A program made the position numbers and the translations under genes. Shown piece after piece: positions 33,877 to 42,873 of a DNA stretch of 64,000 bases. The notes beneath the pieces are model-generated. The model did no database searches and had not been told where the DNA came from. It saw nothing but the letters and a program-made list of their open reading frames with translations. The stretch lies in the NCBI RefSeq assembly GCF_016901995.1, contig NZ_JACJLE010000010.1, positions 1-64,000 on the forward strand, written 5' to 3'. Source of the stretch: Bacteroides caecigallinarum. GTDB taxonomy: Bacteria > Bacteroidota > Bacteroidia > Bacteroidales > Bacteroidaceae. How positions within the stretch are numbered: the first letter of the stretch is position 1; each line of letters opens with the position of its first letter.

Positions 33877-35187
33877 ATGAACCAACAAAAACAAAATGGC
33901 AATTTCATTGCAATCATTACCATGATTTTCCTTTTCGGTATGATTGCTTTCGTAACCAACCTTGCCGCACCTATGGGTATCGTATTGAAAAACCAGTTCT
34001 CGGTATCAAATGCCCTCGGAATGTTAGGCAACCTTGGTAACTTTATCGCTTATGCCGTAATGGGTATCCCAAGCGGAATATTATTAACAAAAGTAGGATA
34101 TAAAAAGACTGCACTTATAGCTGTTGCTGTAGGTTTTATAGGTGTTGGAGTTCAATATCTTTCAGGACATGCATCGCCATCGTCTGCATTTGCCGTTTAC
34201 TTGGTAGGAGCTTTTATTTCGGGTTTCTCTATGTGTCTGCTCAACACTGTTGTAAACCCTATGCTTAATAAACTTGGAGGTGAAGGTAACAAAGGAAATC
34301 AGCTTATCCAGATTGGAGGATCATTCAACTCTGTTATGGCTACCATTACACCGATGTTTGTTGGTATCCTTATAGCTGGTTCTGTAGAGAAAGCTACTAT
34401 TTCACAGATCTTCCCTGTTATGTACACTGCAATGGCAGTATTTGCACTGGCATTCATAGTATTGCTCTTTGTTAATATACCTGAACCTGCTGCTGCTAAA
34501 ACAAGCGAACCGATTGGTAGCTTGATGAAAGGCGTACTTCGTTTCCGCCATTTCGTATTGGGAGCAATTGCAATATTCGTATATGTTGGTATTGAAGTAG
34601 GTGTTCCTGGAACTTTAAATCTATTCCTTACAGAAGAAACTGCTAAAGGTGGAGCGGGAATAAACACTACAATAGCCGGTTTCGTAGTAGGTACATATTG
34701 GTTACTGATGCTTGTAGGACGTTTGGCTGGTGCATCATTAGGAGCAAAAGTTTCAAGCCGTGCAATGATGATATTCACATCAGGTCTTGGATTAATCCTT
34801 GTATTGCTTGCAATCTTCTCTTCTACACAGACAATGGTTGACCTTCCTGTTCTTCAACAAAGCGCTACAGGCAGCTTGTCTTTCGGACTTGCTAAAGTTC
34901 CTGTAAATGCTATGTATCTAGTTCTAGTTGGTATATGTACTTCTATCATGTGGGGTAGTATCTTTAACCTTGCAGTAGAAGGTTTAGGAAAATATATAGC
35001 TGCTGCTTCCGGCTTATTTATGGTACTTGTTTGCGGTGGAGGTATTCTTCCTCTTATCCAAGGTTGGGTAGCTGATATCGCTGGATTTATGAACAGCTAT
35101 TGGGTAATCGTACTTGCTCTTGCTTACCTTCTCTTCTACGGTCTCGTAGGATGCAAGAATGTAAACAAAGATATTCCTGTTGAATAA
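33877..35187 (+). CDS. Glucose/galactose MFS transporter (FucP/GluP family)
   Basis: A 436-residue inner-membrane permease with about 12 hydrophobic helices beginning AIITMIFLFGMIAFVTNLAAPMG. It has the FucP-type pattern (GMLGNLGNFIAYAVMGIPSGILLTKVGYKKTALIAV; GFSMCLLNTVVNPMLNKLGG). It probably brings galactose or glucose in with protons. Its place between galM and galK supports galactose as a substrate. A long hairpin follows the stop codon before galK. Confidence 0.9.
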   Translation: MNQQKQNGNFIAIITMIFLFGMIAFVTNLAAPMGIVLKNQFSVSNALGMLGNLGNFIAYAVMGIPSGILLTKVGYKKTALIAVAVGFIGVGVQYLSGHASPSSAFAVYLVGAFISGFSMCLLNTVVNPMLNKLGGEGNKGNQLIQIGGSFNSVMATITPMFVGILIAGSVEKATISQIFPVMYTAMAVFALAFIVLLFVNIPEPAAAKTSEPIGSLMKGVLRFRHFVLGAIAIFVYVGIEVGVPGTLNLFLTEETAKGGAGINTTIAGFVVGTYWLLMLVGRLAGASLGAKVSSRAMMIFTSGLGLILVLLAIFSSTQTMVDLPVLQQSATGSLSFGLAKVPVNAMYLVLVGICTSIMWGSIFNLAVEGLGKYIAAASGLFMVLVCGGGILPLIQGWVADIAGFMNSYWVIVLALAYLLFYGLVGCKNVNKDIPVE

Positions 35188-35193
35188 TTAACG

Positions 35194-35236
35194 AAAATCA
35201 TGGTAGTATTATAATAAATAGTACTATCATGATTTT
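35194..35236 (+). terminator. Intercistronic hairpin between the permease gene and galK
   Basis: Arms 35194-35208 and 35222-35236 form a 15-bp stem with a single GU pair. It ends in TTTT and then ATTATATT. It could be a partial terminator or an RNA-processing or stability element that sets galK output apart from the upstream genes. Confidence 0.6.
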
Positions 35237-35265
35237 ATTATATTAACCTTTTAATATTTATAATC

Positions 35266-36420
35266 ATGGACATAGAATTTGTAAGAAGCCGCTTTATCAA
35301 GCATTTTGACGGTACTACTGGCTCAATATATGCCTCACCAGGACGTATCAACCTTATCGGTGAACATACAGACTATAATGGTGGATTCGTTTTCCCTGGT
35401 GCAGTTGACAAAGGTATGATGGCAGAAATCAAACCTAACGGAACAGACAAGGTTTGTGCCTACTCAATCGACCTTAAAGATTATGTAGAATTCGGATTGA
35501 ACGAAGAAGATGCTCCATCAGCAAGCTGGGCCAGATATATCTTCGGTGTATGCCGTGAAATGATCAAACGCGGTGTTGATGTAAAAGGATTCAATACAGC
35601 TTTTGCAGGTGATGTTCCTCTGGGTGCAGGTATGTCTTCATCAGCAGCATTGGAATCAACATATGCCTTTGCTTTGAACGACTTGTTCGGCGAAAATAAA
35701 ATAGACAAATTCGAATTGGCAAAAGTTGGTCAGGCTACAGAACACAACTACTGTGGTGTGAAATGTGGTATCATGGACCAGTTCGCTTCTGTATTCGGTA
35801 AAGAAGGAAGCCTTATCCGTTTGGATTGCCGTTCTCTGGAATATCAATACTTCCCATTCAAACCGGAAGGCTACAGACTGGTGCTTGTTGATTCAGTAGT
35901 TAAACACGAATTGGCTTCATCAGCATACAATAAACGTCGTCAAAGCTGTGAAAACGTTGTTGCAGCGATAAAGAAAACACATCCTAATGTAGAATTCCTT
36001 CGCGACTGTACAATGGATATGCTGAATGCTGTAAAGAACGAAGTAACAGAAGAAGATTACAAACGTGCAGAATATGTTATTGAAGAAATACAGAGAGTTC
36101 TTGACGTTTGCGATGCTCTTGAGAAAGGCGATTATGAAACTGTAGGACAAAAAATGTATGAAACTCATCATGGTATGAGCAAACTGTACGAAGTAAGCTG
36201 CGAAGAACTTGATTTCCTGAACGATATTGCATTCGACTGCGGTGTTACAGGTTCACGAGTTATGGGTGGAGGCTTCGGCGGTTGTACAATCAACCTTGTT
36301 AAGAATGAATTGTACGAAACATTCATAACTACAGCCAAAGAACGCTTCAAAGAAAAATTCGGTCGTAGCCCTAAAGTTTACGACGTAGTTATTGGAGATG
36401 GTTCACGTAAAATTTGCTAA
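35266..36420 (+). CDS. galK: Galactokinase
   Basis: A 384-residue GHMP kinase that makes galactose 1-phosphate from ATP and galactose, the first Leloir step. Signatures are the galactokinase motif GRINLIGEHTDYNGGFVFPGA, the ATP-binding PLGAGMSSSAALES, and the C-terminal GVTGSRVMGGGFGGCTINLV. No galT or galE lies in the window. Codon use resembles that of nifJ, suggesting good expression. A strong terminator follows. Confidence 0.96.
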   Translation: MDIEFVRSRFIKHFDGTTGSIYASPGRINLIGEHTDYNGGFVFPGAVDKGMMAEIKPNGTDKVCAYSIDLKDYVEFGLNEEDAPSASWARYIFGVCREMIKRGVDVKGFNTAFAGDVPLGAGMSSSAALESTYAFALNDLFGENKIDKFELAKVGQATEHNYCGVKCGIMDQFASVFGKEGSLIRLDCRSLEYQYFPFKPEGYRLVLVDSVVKHELASSAYNKRRQSCENVVAAIKKTHPNVEFLRDCTMDMLNAVKNEVTEEDYKRAEYVIEEIQRVLDVCDALEKGDYETVGQKMYETHHGMSKLYEVSCEELDFLNDIAFDCGVTGSRVMGGGFGGCTINLVKNELYETFITTAKERFKEKFGRSPKVYDVVIGDGSRKIC

Positions 36421-36446
36421 ACCATAAATATTAAATAACTGTCTAA

Positions 36447-36482
36447 AAGAAGAGTCTGCAAAAACAGGCTCTTCTTTTTTTA
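36447..36482 (+). terminator. Terminator of the galactose operon
   Basis: AAGAAGAGTCTG (36447-36458) pairs with CAGGCTCTTCTT (36465-36476) across a 6-nt loop and runs into a T tract (36475-36481). Confidence 0.85.
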
Positions 36483-36580
36483 GCAACAGATATATATTTA
36501 AAATCATTTTAAAGTCTAAAAAAGCACTTTATTTTTCATAAAAAACTTACTGGGTTACAACATAGTGAACATATATTTTC

Positions 36581-36588
36581 TATCTTTG
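36581..36588 (+). promoter_or_regulatory. -7 element of the small outer-membrane-like gene
   Basis: TATCTTTG fully matches TAnnTTTG and lies 24 nt before the ATG at 36613, which supports that start rather than the earlier ATG at 36565. The -33 region is weak. Confidence 0.4.
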
Positions 36589-36612
36589 GAAATAACAATA
36601 AATTCCATCAAA

Positions 36613-37263
36613 ATGAATCGTGTATATTACATAATATTATTCGCTTTGTTTCCCATATATGTTCTGTCGCAAAATATAGAGAATATATCAGTTAAAGACT
36701 CCGTAGTCAATGCAGACAACATAATAAATTCTGAGTTTCCAAAAGATTCACTTGACACAAAACTCTTTGCTCCTATTACCCCGGTTGGCATGTCCACGCC
36801 GTTCGGTATGTACGGAATTACTCCATTCTCTTATAATTACGCAAATTGGGAACTCCATAAAGGATTTAACGCTTCCTTAGGTATGCATGTCACATTCAGT
36901 CCATCCAAATACGCACCTTCAGGAGTAGGATTCGGACAGGACGCGGCTTTCATGTATGCTGTTCCCATCAATAACAGATTAAGTGTTGCCGGTGGACTAT
37001 ATGCCACAAACATGGATTGGGGATTTATCAATTACAAAAACATAGGAATAGCAGGCGTAGCAGCTTTCAAGCTTAACGACAAGATTACCCTATATGGGTA
37101 TGGAAACAAATCATTGATGCCTCAACGTTCTCCTTTATATTACCCTCTTCCTAATTTTTCACCCGATAAGCTAGGTGGAATGATAAACTTCAAAATAGGC
37201 GAAAGTTCTTCTATCAGCTTCGGTGTAGAAGGAATAAAAGGTTACGGACCATATTACTGGTAA
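36613..37263 (+). CDS. Exported protein of unknown function, probable small outer-membrane barrel
   Basis: A 216-residue protein with a signal peptide (MNRVYYIILFALFPIYVLSQ). An extended, aromatic- and glycine-rich sequence with alternating beta-strand pattern follows (GFNASLGMHVTF; AVPINNRLSVAGGLYATN; IGIAGVAAFKLNDKITLYGYG; SSISFGVEGIKG), ending in an aromatic residue (YYW). This pattern suggests an outer-membrane beta-barrel. No named family was recognised. The open frame begins at 36565, but the -7 element and signal peptide favour 36613. It is followed 76 nt later by a MATE pump gene with its own -7 element. Confidence 0.65.
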   Translation: MNRVYYIILFALFPIYVLSQNIENISVKDSVVNADNIINSEFPKDSLDTKLFAPITPVGMSTPFGMYGITPFSYNYANWELHKGFNASLGMHVTFSPSKYAPSGVGFGQDAAFMYAVPINNRLSVAGGLYATNMDWGFINYKNIGIAGVAAFKLNDKITLYGYGNKSLMPQRSPLYYPLPNFSPDKLGGMINFKIGESSSISFGVEGIKGYGPYYW

Positions 37264-37305
37264 TCAAATAGACTACATTCAGATACATTATAGGATAAAA
37301 AATCC

Positions 37306-37313
37306 TAACTTTG
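37306..37313 (+). promoter_or_regulatory. -7 element of the first MATE gene
   Basis: TAACTTTG matches TAnnTTTG, 26 nt before the start codon. The -33 element is poor. Confidence 0.35.
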
Positions 37314-37339
37314 CAAGCTGAAAGAAATATCGTAAATAT

Positions 37340-38692
37340 ATGTCACAAAAAGTAACTGCAACTGAACTTGGAACCGAACCTATAGGAAAACTTCTTATGC
37401 AATATGCTGTTCCGGCAATCATTGCCATGACAGCATCGTCACTTTACAACATGGTGGACAGTATATTCATCGGTCATGGAGTAGGTCCGATGGCTATATC
37501 CGGACTTGCCATAACATTCCCACTGATGAATCTGGCAGCTGCGTTTGGCTCGCTTGTAGGTGTCGGAGCCTCAACACTTGTTTCCGTAAAGCTGGGACAA
37601 AAAGATTATTCTTCGGCACAACACATTCTAGGTAATGTAGTCTCGCTAAATGTAATTATGGGTATATTGTTTACAATAATCACACTCATATTCATCGACC
37701 CGATACTATATTTCTTCGGAGCAAGTGAAGCCACAATTCCTTATGCGCGAGATTATATGGTTATCATTCTGTTGGGAAATGCCATAACACATTTATATCT
37801 TGGTCTGAACTCAGTTCTACGCTCTGCCGGACATCCACAGAAAGCTATGGTAGCTACAATACTGACAGTGGTAATAAATACCATACTTGACCCTCTTTTT
37901 ATATACGGTTTCCATATGGGAATAAAAGGAGCTGCCGTTGCAACAATACTGGCACAGATTATATCACTCATATGGTTAATAAAAATATTCTGCAATAAAA
38001 ATGAACTGCTGCATTTCAGAAGAGGCATATACAGACTTCACGGCAATCTGGTATCAAACATTATAGGCATAGGTATGGCGCCATTCCTCATGAATCTGGC
38101 ATCATGCTTTATAGTCATTCTCATAAACAAAGGATTAAAATTATATGACGGTGACCTTGCTATAGGTGCATTCGGAATAGTAAACAGGATTGTCTTCCTG
38201 TTTGTCATGATAGTAATGGGCCTGAACCAAGGTATGCAGCCTATAGCAGGATATAATTTCGGGGCAAAGCAATACCATCGTGTAAACCATGTTATGAAAC
38301 TAACAGTTATAGCAGCCACGATAATAACCACTTCAGGATTTATAGTAGGCGAATTCATTCCAAGACTTGCAGTATCTGCATTTACCACAGACGAGACACT
38401 TGTAAATCTATCTGCCAATGGTCTTAGAATTGTAGTAATGTTCTTCCCTATAATAGGCTTCCAGATGGTTACGTCTAACTTCTTCCAGAGTATCGGTATG
38501 GCACGTAAGGCAATCATACTGTCCCTAAGCCGTCAGGTACTTATACTGATACCATGTCTTTTCATACTGCCACTGTTCTTCGGATCGCACGGAGTATGGA
38601 TAAGCATGCCTATATCCGACCTTGCAGCAAGCGTACTGGCAGCAATTATGCTATACAGACAGTTCGACAAGTTCAGGAAGCATAGTGCTTAA
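37340..38692 (+). CDS. MATE-family multidrug efflux transporter (first copy)
   Basis: A 450-residue inner-membrane antiporter with 12 predicted helices in two halves. The first half begins PIGKLLMQYAVPAIIAMTASSLYNMVDSIFIGHGVG, the typical MATE/DinF N-terminus. Internal symmetry is visible (GAASTLVSVKLG; MGLNQGMQPIAGYNFGAKQY). Such proteins expel cationic drugs or metabolites using sodium or proton gradients; the substrate is unknown. It is only loosely similar to the second MATE protein in the window (44556-45941). Confidence 0.9.
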   Translation: MSQKVTATELGTEPIGKLLMQYAVPAIIAMTASSLYNMVDSIFIGHGVGPMAISGLAITFPLMNLAAAFGSLVGVGASTLVSVKLGQKDYSSAQHILGNVVSLNVIMGILFTIITLIFIDPILYFFGASEATIPYARDYMVIILLGNAITHLYLGLNSVLRSAGHPQKAMVATILTVVINTILDPLFIYGFHMGIKGAAVATILAQIISLIWLIKIFCNKNELLHFRRGIYRLHGNLVSNIIGIGMAPFLMNLASCFIVILINKGLKLYDGDLAIGAFGIVNRIVFLFVMIVMGLNQGMQPIAGYNFGAKQYHRVNHVMKLTVIAATIITTSGFIVGEFIPRLAVSAFTTDETLVNLSANGLRIVVMFFPIIGFQMVTSNFFQSIGMARKAIILSLSRQVLILIPCLFILPLFFGSHGVWISMPISDLAASVLAAIMLYRQFDKFRKHSA

Positions 38693-38708
38693 GTTCTCAC
38701 ATATACAT

Positions 38709-38739
38709 TTTGATTTTTAATTCATAAGAATTATATTTG
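38709..38739 (+). promoter_or_regulatory. Consensus promoter of the cytidylate-kinase-like gene
   Basis: TTTG (38709-38712), 19 nt, then TATATTTG (38732-38739): a full match to the Bacteroidetes consensus. The start codon is 28 nt downstream. Confidence 0.7.
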
Positions 38740-38767
38740 TAGAAAGACATATTAAAAATTTACAACC

Positions 38768-39397
38768 ATGAAAGATAATTTTGTAATAAACCTCGGACGT
38801 CAGCTCGGTAGTGGCGGAAGAGAGATAGGCGAAAAACTTGCAAAAGAACTAAATATAGCTTTCTACGATAAGGAACTTATAAATCTGGCATCAAAAGAAA
38901 GCGGACTCTGCCGCGAATTCTTTGAACAGGCAGACGAGAAAGCATCAAAAACTATCCTTGGAGGGTTATTCGGTTCAAGATTTCCTTTCCTTACTGAAGG
39001 AGCCTATCCTTATAATTCATATCTCAGCAATGATTCTCTATTCAAGATACAGAGCGATGTAATCAGAGAACTGGCTGAAAAGCAATCATGTCTTTTCGTA
39101 GGAAGATGTGCAGACTATATACTTCGCGACCATCCAAGATGCGCCAATGTATTTATATCATCATCTCCCGAAGCACGAATAGAACGCCTTATGGCCACCT
39201 TGGAAATATCTGCTGAAGAAGCTGAGGAACTTATGGAAAAAGCCGACAAGAAACGTTCTTCATATTATAACTACTATAGTTACAAGACATGGGGAGCAGC
39301 AGCTACATATCACCTTTGCGTTGACTCTTCAGTACTTGGTATAGACGGAACTGTAGAGTTCGTAAAAGAATTCGTCACAAAGAAGCTAGGCCTTTAA
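38768..39397 (+). CDS. Cytidylate kinase-like protein
   Basis: A 209-residue P-loop kinase-like protein (cytidylate_kin2 type). The nucleotide-binding N-terminus is VINLGRQLGSGGREIGEKLAKELNIAFYDKELI, a variant P-loop. Further conserved parts are CLFVGRCADYILRDHP and ARIERLMATLEISAEEAEELMEKADKKRSSYYNYY. Members are annotated as nucleotide kinases, but their substrate is unproven. It is monocistronic with a consensus promoter. Confidence 0.85.
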   Translation: MKDNFVINLGRQLGSGGREIGEKLAKELNIAFYDKELINLASKESGLCREFFEQADEKASKTILGGLFGSRFPFLTEGAYPYNSYLSNDSLFKIQSDVIRELAEKQSCLFVGRCADYILRDHPRCANVFISSSPEARIERLMATLEISAEEAEELMEKADKKRSSYYNYYSYKTWGAAATYHLCVDSSVLGIDGTVEFVKEFVTKKLGL

Positions 39398-39463
39398 TAT
39401 AAACTAAAGAACAGTACACGGATAATTTTTAAATATACATTCACTATCAGCCATAAAGCGTAT

Positions 39464-40300
39464 TTATTGCTCTATGGCTGATTTTTTATTGTCAGTCACT
39501 CCTTTCTCATACAGACTTGGCGAAGTTCCGGTAATTTGCTTAAATACACGGTTGAAATTATTAGGCGTACTGAATCCTGTCTCATAGGCTATCTGCTGCA
39601 TTGTCTTACCGCCATCCGAAAATAATTCTATCGCCCTGTTTACTCTATGCCTGTTGATAAACGAATTAAATCTGATGCCAGAATCATGGAGCAAACGACT
39701 TAAATTCCTAACTGAAATATTGAATTCAGCCGCGACCTGCTCAATCTTCAGGTTTCTGAAAGCATGCTCCCTCATATAGCATAATACTGGATATAACCTA
39801 TGGTCATTAGGTATTGACATTGTCTTCAACAGGAAATCAACCTTATAGCTCAATGTAGGCAGAAGATTGAAAAAACTGATAGCAAAATCAAACAGCACGC
39901 CCCTATCTTCACTTTTTATACAATCGCCACACGATGCCAGATATTTTATATTCTCCCCTATTACAGAATTGGTATTATATATACAGAAAGACGAAGTACG
40001 TATATTCTCAGGTTGGCAAAGCGGAGAAAAATAAAATATCACCAGAGAAACCTGACGATTATTACTGTTTATCTCATGTATCACATCGCCAGGTATCCAT
40101 GCAATATGTTTCTCAGGAACAAAATACGAATCGCTGTCTATCTGGATATGCAGTGTGCCGGACAATGTATATATTATCTGATATTTTTCATGACTGTGTG
40201 CATGAAGGGAAATCTCCTCCCAACCGGTCTTCTTTATCAGAATATCATTTTCCGATGAAGAATTCAGTGAACTAATATAATCTTTCTGTTCCTGATTCAT
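39464..40300 (-). CDS. AraC-family transcriptional regulator with cupin sensor domain
   Basis: A 278-residue regulator. The N-terminal cupin-like domain (SLHAHSHEKYQIIYTLSGTLHIQIDSDSYFVPEKHIAWIPGDVIHEI, about 31-80) is of the AraC ligand-binding type. The C-terminal AraC DNA-binding domain (about 175-270) ends with MQQIAYETGFSTPNNFNRVFKQITGTSPSLYEK. It is divergent from the TolC/HlyD/MFS operon across a 179-nt gap and most likely controls it. Confidence 0.9.
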   Translation of the reverse strand: MNQEQKDYISSLNSSSENDILIKKTGWEEISLHAHSHEKYQIIYTLSGTLHIQIDSDSYFVPEKHIAWIPGDVIHEINSNNRQVSLVIFYFSPLCQPENIRTSSFCIYNTNSVIGENIKYLASCGDCIKSEDRGVLFDFAISFFNLLPTLSYKVDFLLKTMSIPNDHRLYPVLCYMREHAFRNLKIEQVAAEFNISVRNLSRLLHDSGIRFNSFINRHRVNRAIELFSDGGKTMQQIAYETGFSTPNNFNRVFKQITGTSPSLYEKGVTDNKKSAIEQ

Positions 40301-40370
40301 AACCTGCAGTTTTGGCTTAAAAAGATAATCTTATTGCATAATTTGAAAATTCAGAACAAATTTAATCAAT

Positions 40371-40444
40371 TAATTTTGCACATTCAAATAAAAAAGGTCT
40401 GTGAGGACATTTTTATTCAATCCATAATGCTTGGAGAAGCATTA
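40371..40444 (+). promoter_or_regulatory. Efflux operon promoter region with 5' UTR hairpin
   Basis: TAATTTTG (40371-40378) matches the -7 consensus; no well-spaced TTTG precedes it, as expected for an activator-dependent promoter. A perfect 8-bp hairpin, TAATGCTT (40425-40432) / AAGCATTA (40437-40444), lies in the untranslated leader. An unusually clear Shine-Dalgarno, AAAGGAG, ends 5 nt before the tolC-type start. Confidence 0.5.
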
Positions 40445-40479
40445 CATTAATAGGTATTATAACAGGTAAAAGGAGAAAA

Positions 40480-41787
40480 ATGACAAAAAAGGTATTTATT
40501 TTATCAGCTATGCTTGCAGGAAGTATTTCATGCTTACAGGCTCAGACACGGATGCTGACACTGGACGAAGTCTTCAGGCTGGCAGATGAAAACAGTAAAA
40601 GTATCAACATCCATTCATTGATGACAGACGAGGCGGAAAAAGCCATAGAGATAGCTAAGAACGACCTTCTGCCATCTGTAGGAGCAAAAGCTACAGCACA
40701 GTATATCAGCGATTGCGTTACGTTCGACCGTGATTTCGGAAACTGGGAAAGTGGAGAAATGCCACATTTCGGCAATTCACTCATCCTTAAAGCTACACAG
40801 GTTATATACGCCGGAGGAAGAATAAAAAACAACATAAACCTGAAAAGACTGGAAAAGGAATCATCCGTACAGGATGAAATTCTTAACAGACAAGACCTTC
40901 GTTTCCTTCTGGCCGGATATTATCTGGAAATATCAAAACTGAGCAATCAGAAATACGTTTATGAAAACAATATCAGCCAGACCAAACTTCTGGTAAAAGA
41001 TATGCAGGCAGCATATAAGCAAGGAACAGCACTGAAAAGCGACATCACACGTTACGAACTGCAACTCCAGAATCTTGAACTTGGACTAACTTCGGTAAAA
41101 AACAAAATAAACGTAATAACCTATAAGTTGGCTTCCACTATCGGTCTTGATCCTGATATCAAGATTACTACAGACACTGCAAGCCTTCTTAAACTGCCAA
41201 TAGAAAACCAAAGTCAGGAACTATGGCTCAACAACAAGGAGGAAATTCCAATTATGAAGAAAGCCGACCTGAACATAAAAATGAGCGAAAACAAGATAAA
41301 AAGCATCAAGGGTGAATATCTTCCAGACATCAAATTTGCCATTACAGGCGAGATGACAGGTCCTATCATGGTAGAAGTTCCACCATTGGACATAAACTTC
41401 GCATATTGGTTTGCCGGTATCGAAATAAGCTACAATCTTGATGTACTGTTCAAAGGAAAGAAAAAAATGCGACATGCACGCATAAACAGGCAAAAGATGA
41501 TAATTGAAAAGGAATATGCCGAAGAAGAGTTACAGAACTCAGTACATGAGGCATGTATAGGACTTGACGAGGCATACACAAGAATGCAGACACGTCTGAA
41601 AAGTGTACAGCTCGCCCACGAAAACTACAATATTGTCCGCCAGAGATACCTGAACGGGTTGTCACTGATTACCGATATGCTGGATGCAGGCAACACTCAG
41701 CTTGACACTGAGCTTCAGCTTGCCAACGACCGCATTAACATCATCTACCAGTATTTACTGCTAAAGAAAATTACCGGTACACTATAA
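40480..41787 (+). CDS. TolC-family outer membrane efflux protein
   Basis: A 435-residue outer-membrane channel component. It has a signal peptide at 1-22 (cleaved after LQAQ) and two repeated helical hairpin regions with heptad-rich segments typical of TolC/OEP proteins (NQKYVYENNISQTKLLVKDMQAAYKQGTALKSD and TRLKSVQLAHENYNIVRQRYLNGLSLITDMLDAGNTQ). It forms the exit duct for the adjacent HlyD/EmrA-type adaptor and MFS pump. It is first in a three-gene operon. Confidence 0.92.
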   Translation: MTKKVFILSAMLAGSISCLQAQTRMLTLDEVFRLADENSKSINIHSLMTDEAEKAIEIAKNDLLPSVGAKATAQYISDCVTFDRDFGNWESGEMPHFGNSLILKATQVIYAGGRIKNNINLKRLEKESSVQDEILNRQDLRFLLAGYYLEISKLSNQKYVYENNISQTKLLVKDMQAAYKQGTALKSDITRYELQLQNLELGLTSVKNKINVITYKLASTIGLDPDIKITTDTASLLKLPIENQSQELWLNNKEEIPIMKKADLNIKMSENKIKSIKGEYLPDIKFAITGEMTGPIMVEVPPLDINFAYWFAGIEISYNLDVLFKGKKKMRHARINRQKMIIEKEYAEEELQNSVHEACIGLDEAYTRMQTRLKSVQLAHENYNIVRQRYLNGLSLITDMLDAGNTQLDTELQLANDRINIIYQYLLLKKITGTL

Positions 41788-41827
41788 TCATTTTCCACAA
41801 TTAGAAACAACATAAATATAGACAAAC

Positions 41828-42859
41828 ATGAGCAACAGAAAAAAAGCAATACCTAATTTCTTCATTCTAATAATACTTGTAGCCGGCATAGCATGGGTAT
41901 GCGGCAGATTTCTGAGAATAAGCAACGATGAATATACAGACAACGCCCAGGTGAAACAGCACCTTACTCCGGTAAATACACGTGTGCAGGGATTTATCAA
42001 GAAGATATATTTCGAAGAATATCAGAAAGTTAAAAAAGGTGATACTCTGGTAGTGATAGAAGATATAGAATACAGACTGAAAGTAGCTCAGGCCGAAGCC
42101 GACTATCACAATGCACTGGTAGGAAAGAATGCCATGTACACCACCATAAACACCACTCAGAACAATATACTTGTTACAGATGCTGCTATTGACGAACAAC
42201 GCATACGTCTGGAAAACGCAGAAACAGACTACAAGCGTTATCAGGAACTTGTGAAGGAAGAAGCTGTAACACCACAGCAGTTTGACCGCGTAAGAACAGA
42301 TTATGCCGCTACAAAAGCAAGATATGAGCAGCTCATCAGACAGAAACAGTCAACATCGCTCGTAAAACAGGAACAGACACAACGTCTGGAACAGAACGAA
42401 GCGGCAATAAAACTAGCCGAAGCTGCACTCGAACTTGCAAAACTGAACCTGTCATATACAGTGATACTTGCCACTACAGACGGCGTGACAGGACGTAAGG
42501 AAATTCACGAAGGTGAGCTTGTGCAGCAGGGACAAACTCTCGTGACACTGGTTGACGGTACTGAAAAATGGGTTATAGCCAACTATAAGGAAACTCAAAC
42601 CACAAACATGCACATCGGACAGAAAGTAAAAATCAGCGTCGATGCCATTCCGGGAGTAAGATTCGAAGGAAGGATTTCTTCTATTTCAGATGCCACAGGT
42701 TCGGCATATTCTATTATCCCTCAAGACAACTCTGCAGGAAACTTCGTAAAAGTAGAACAAAGAATACCGATAAGAATAGAATTCACATCGGAAAACAAAA
42801 AAGAAAATCTGGAACGCCTCCGTGCGGGAATGAACGTAGAATGTACAGTAGAAAACTAA
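41828..42859 (+). CDS. HlyD/EmrA-type membrane fusion protein
   Basis: A 343-residue periplasmic adaptor. It has a single N-terminal membrane anchor (FFILIILVAGIAWVCGRFL), a first biotinyl-lipoyl half (TPVNTRVQGFIKKIYFEEYQKVKKGDTLVVIED), and a long coiled coil at about 88-210. The second lipoyl half (DGVTGRKEIHEGELVQQGQTLVTLVD) and a beta-barrel region (VKISVDAIPGVRFEGRISSI) follow. It links the inner-membrane MFS pump to the TolC-type channel. Confidence 0.92.
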   Translation: MSNRKKAIPNFFILIILVAGIAWVCGRFLRISNDEYTDNAQVKQHLTPVNTRVQGFIKKIYFEEYQKVKKGDTLVVIEDIEYRLKVAQAEADYHNALVGKNAMYTTINTTQNNILVTDAAIDEQRIRLENAETDYKRYQELVKEEAVTPQQFDRVRTDYAATKARYEQLIRQKQSTSLVKQEQTQRLEQNEAAIKLAEAALELAKLNLSYTVILATTDGVTGRKEIHEGELVQQGQTLVTLVDGTEKWVIANYKETQTTNMHIGQKVKISVDAIPGVRFEGRISSISDATGSAYSIIPQDNSAGNFVKVEQRIPIRIEFTSENKKENLERLRAGMNVECTVEN

Positions 42860-42873
42860 TTTAGCAAGAGGTT

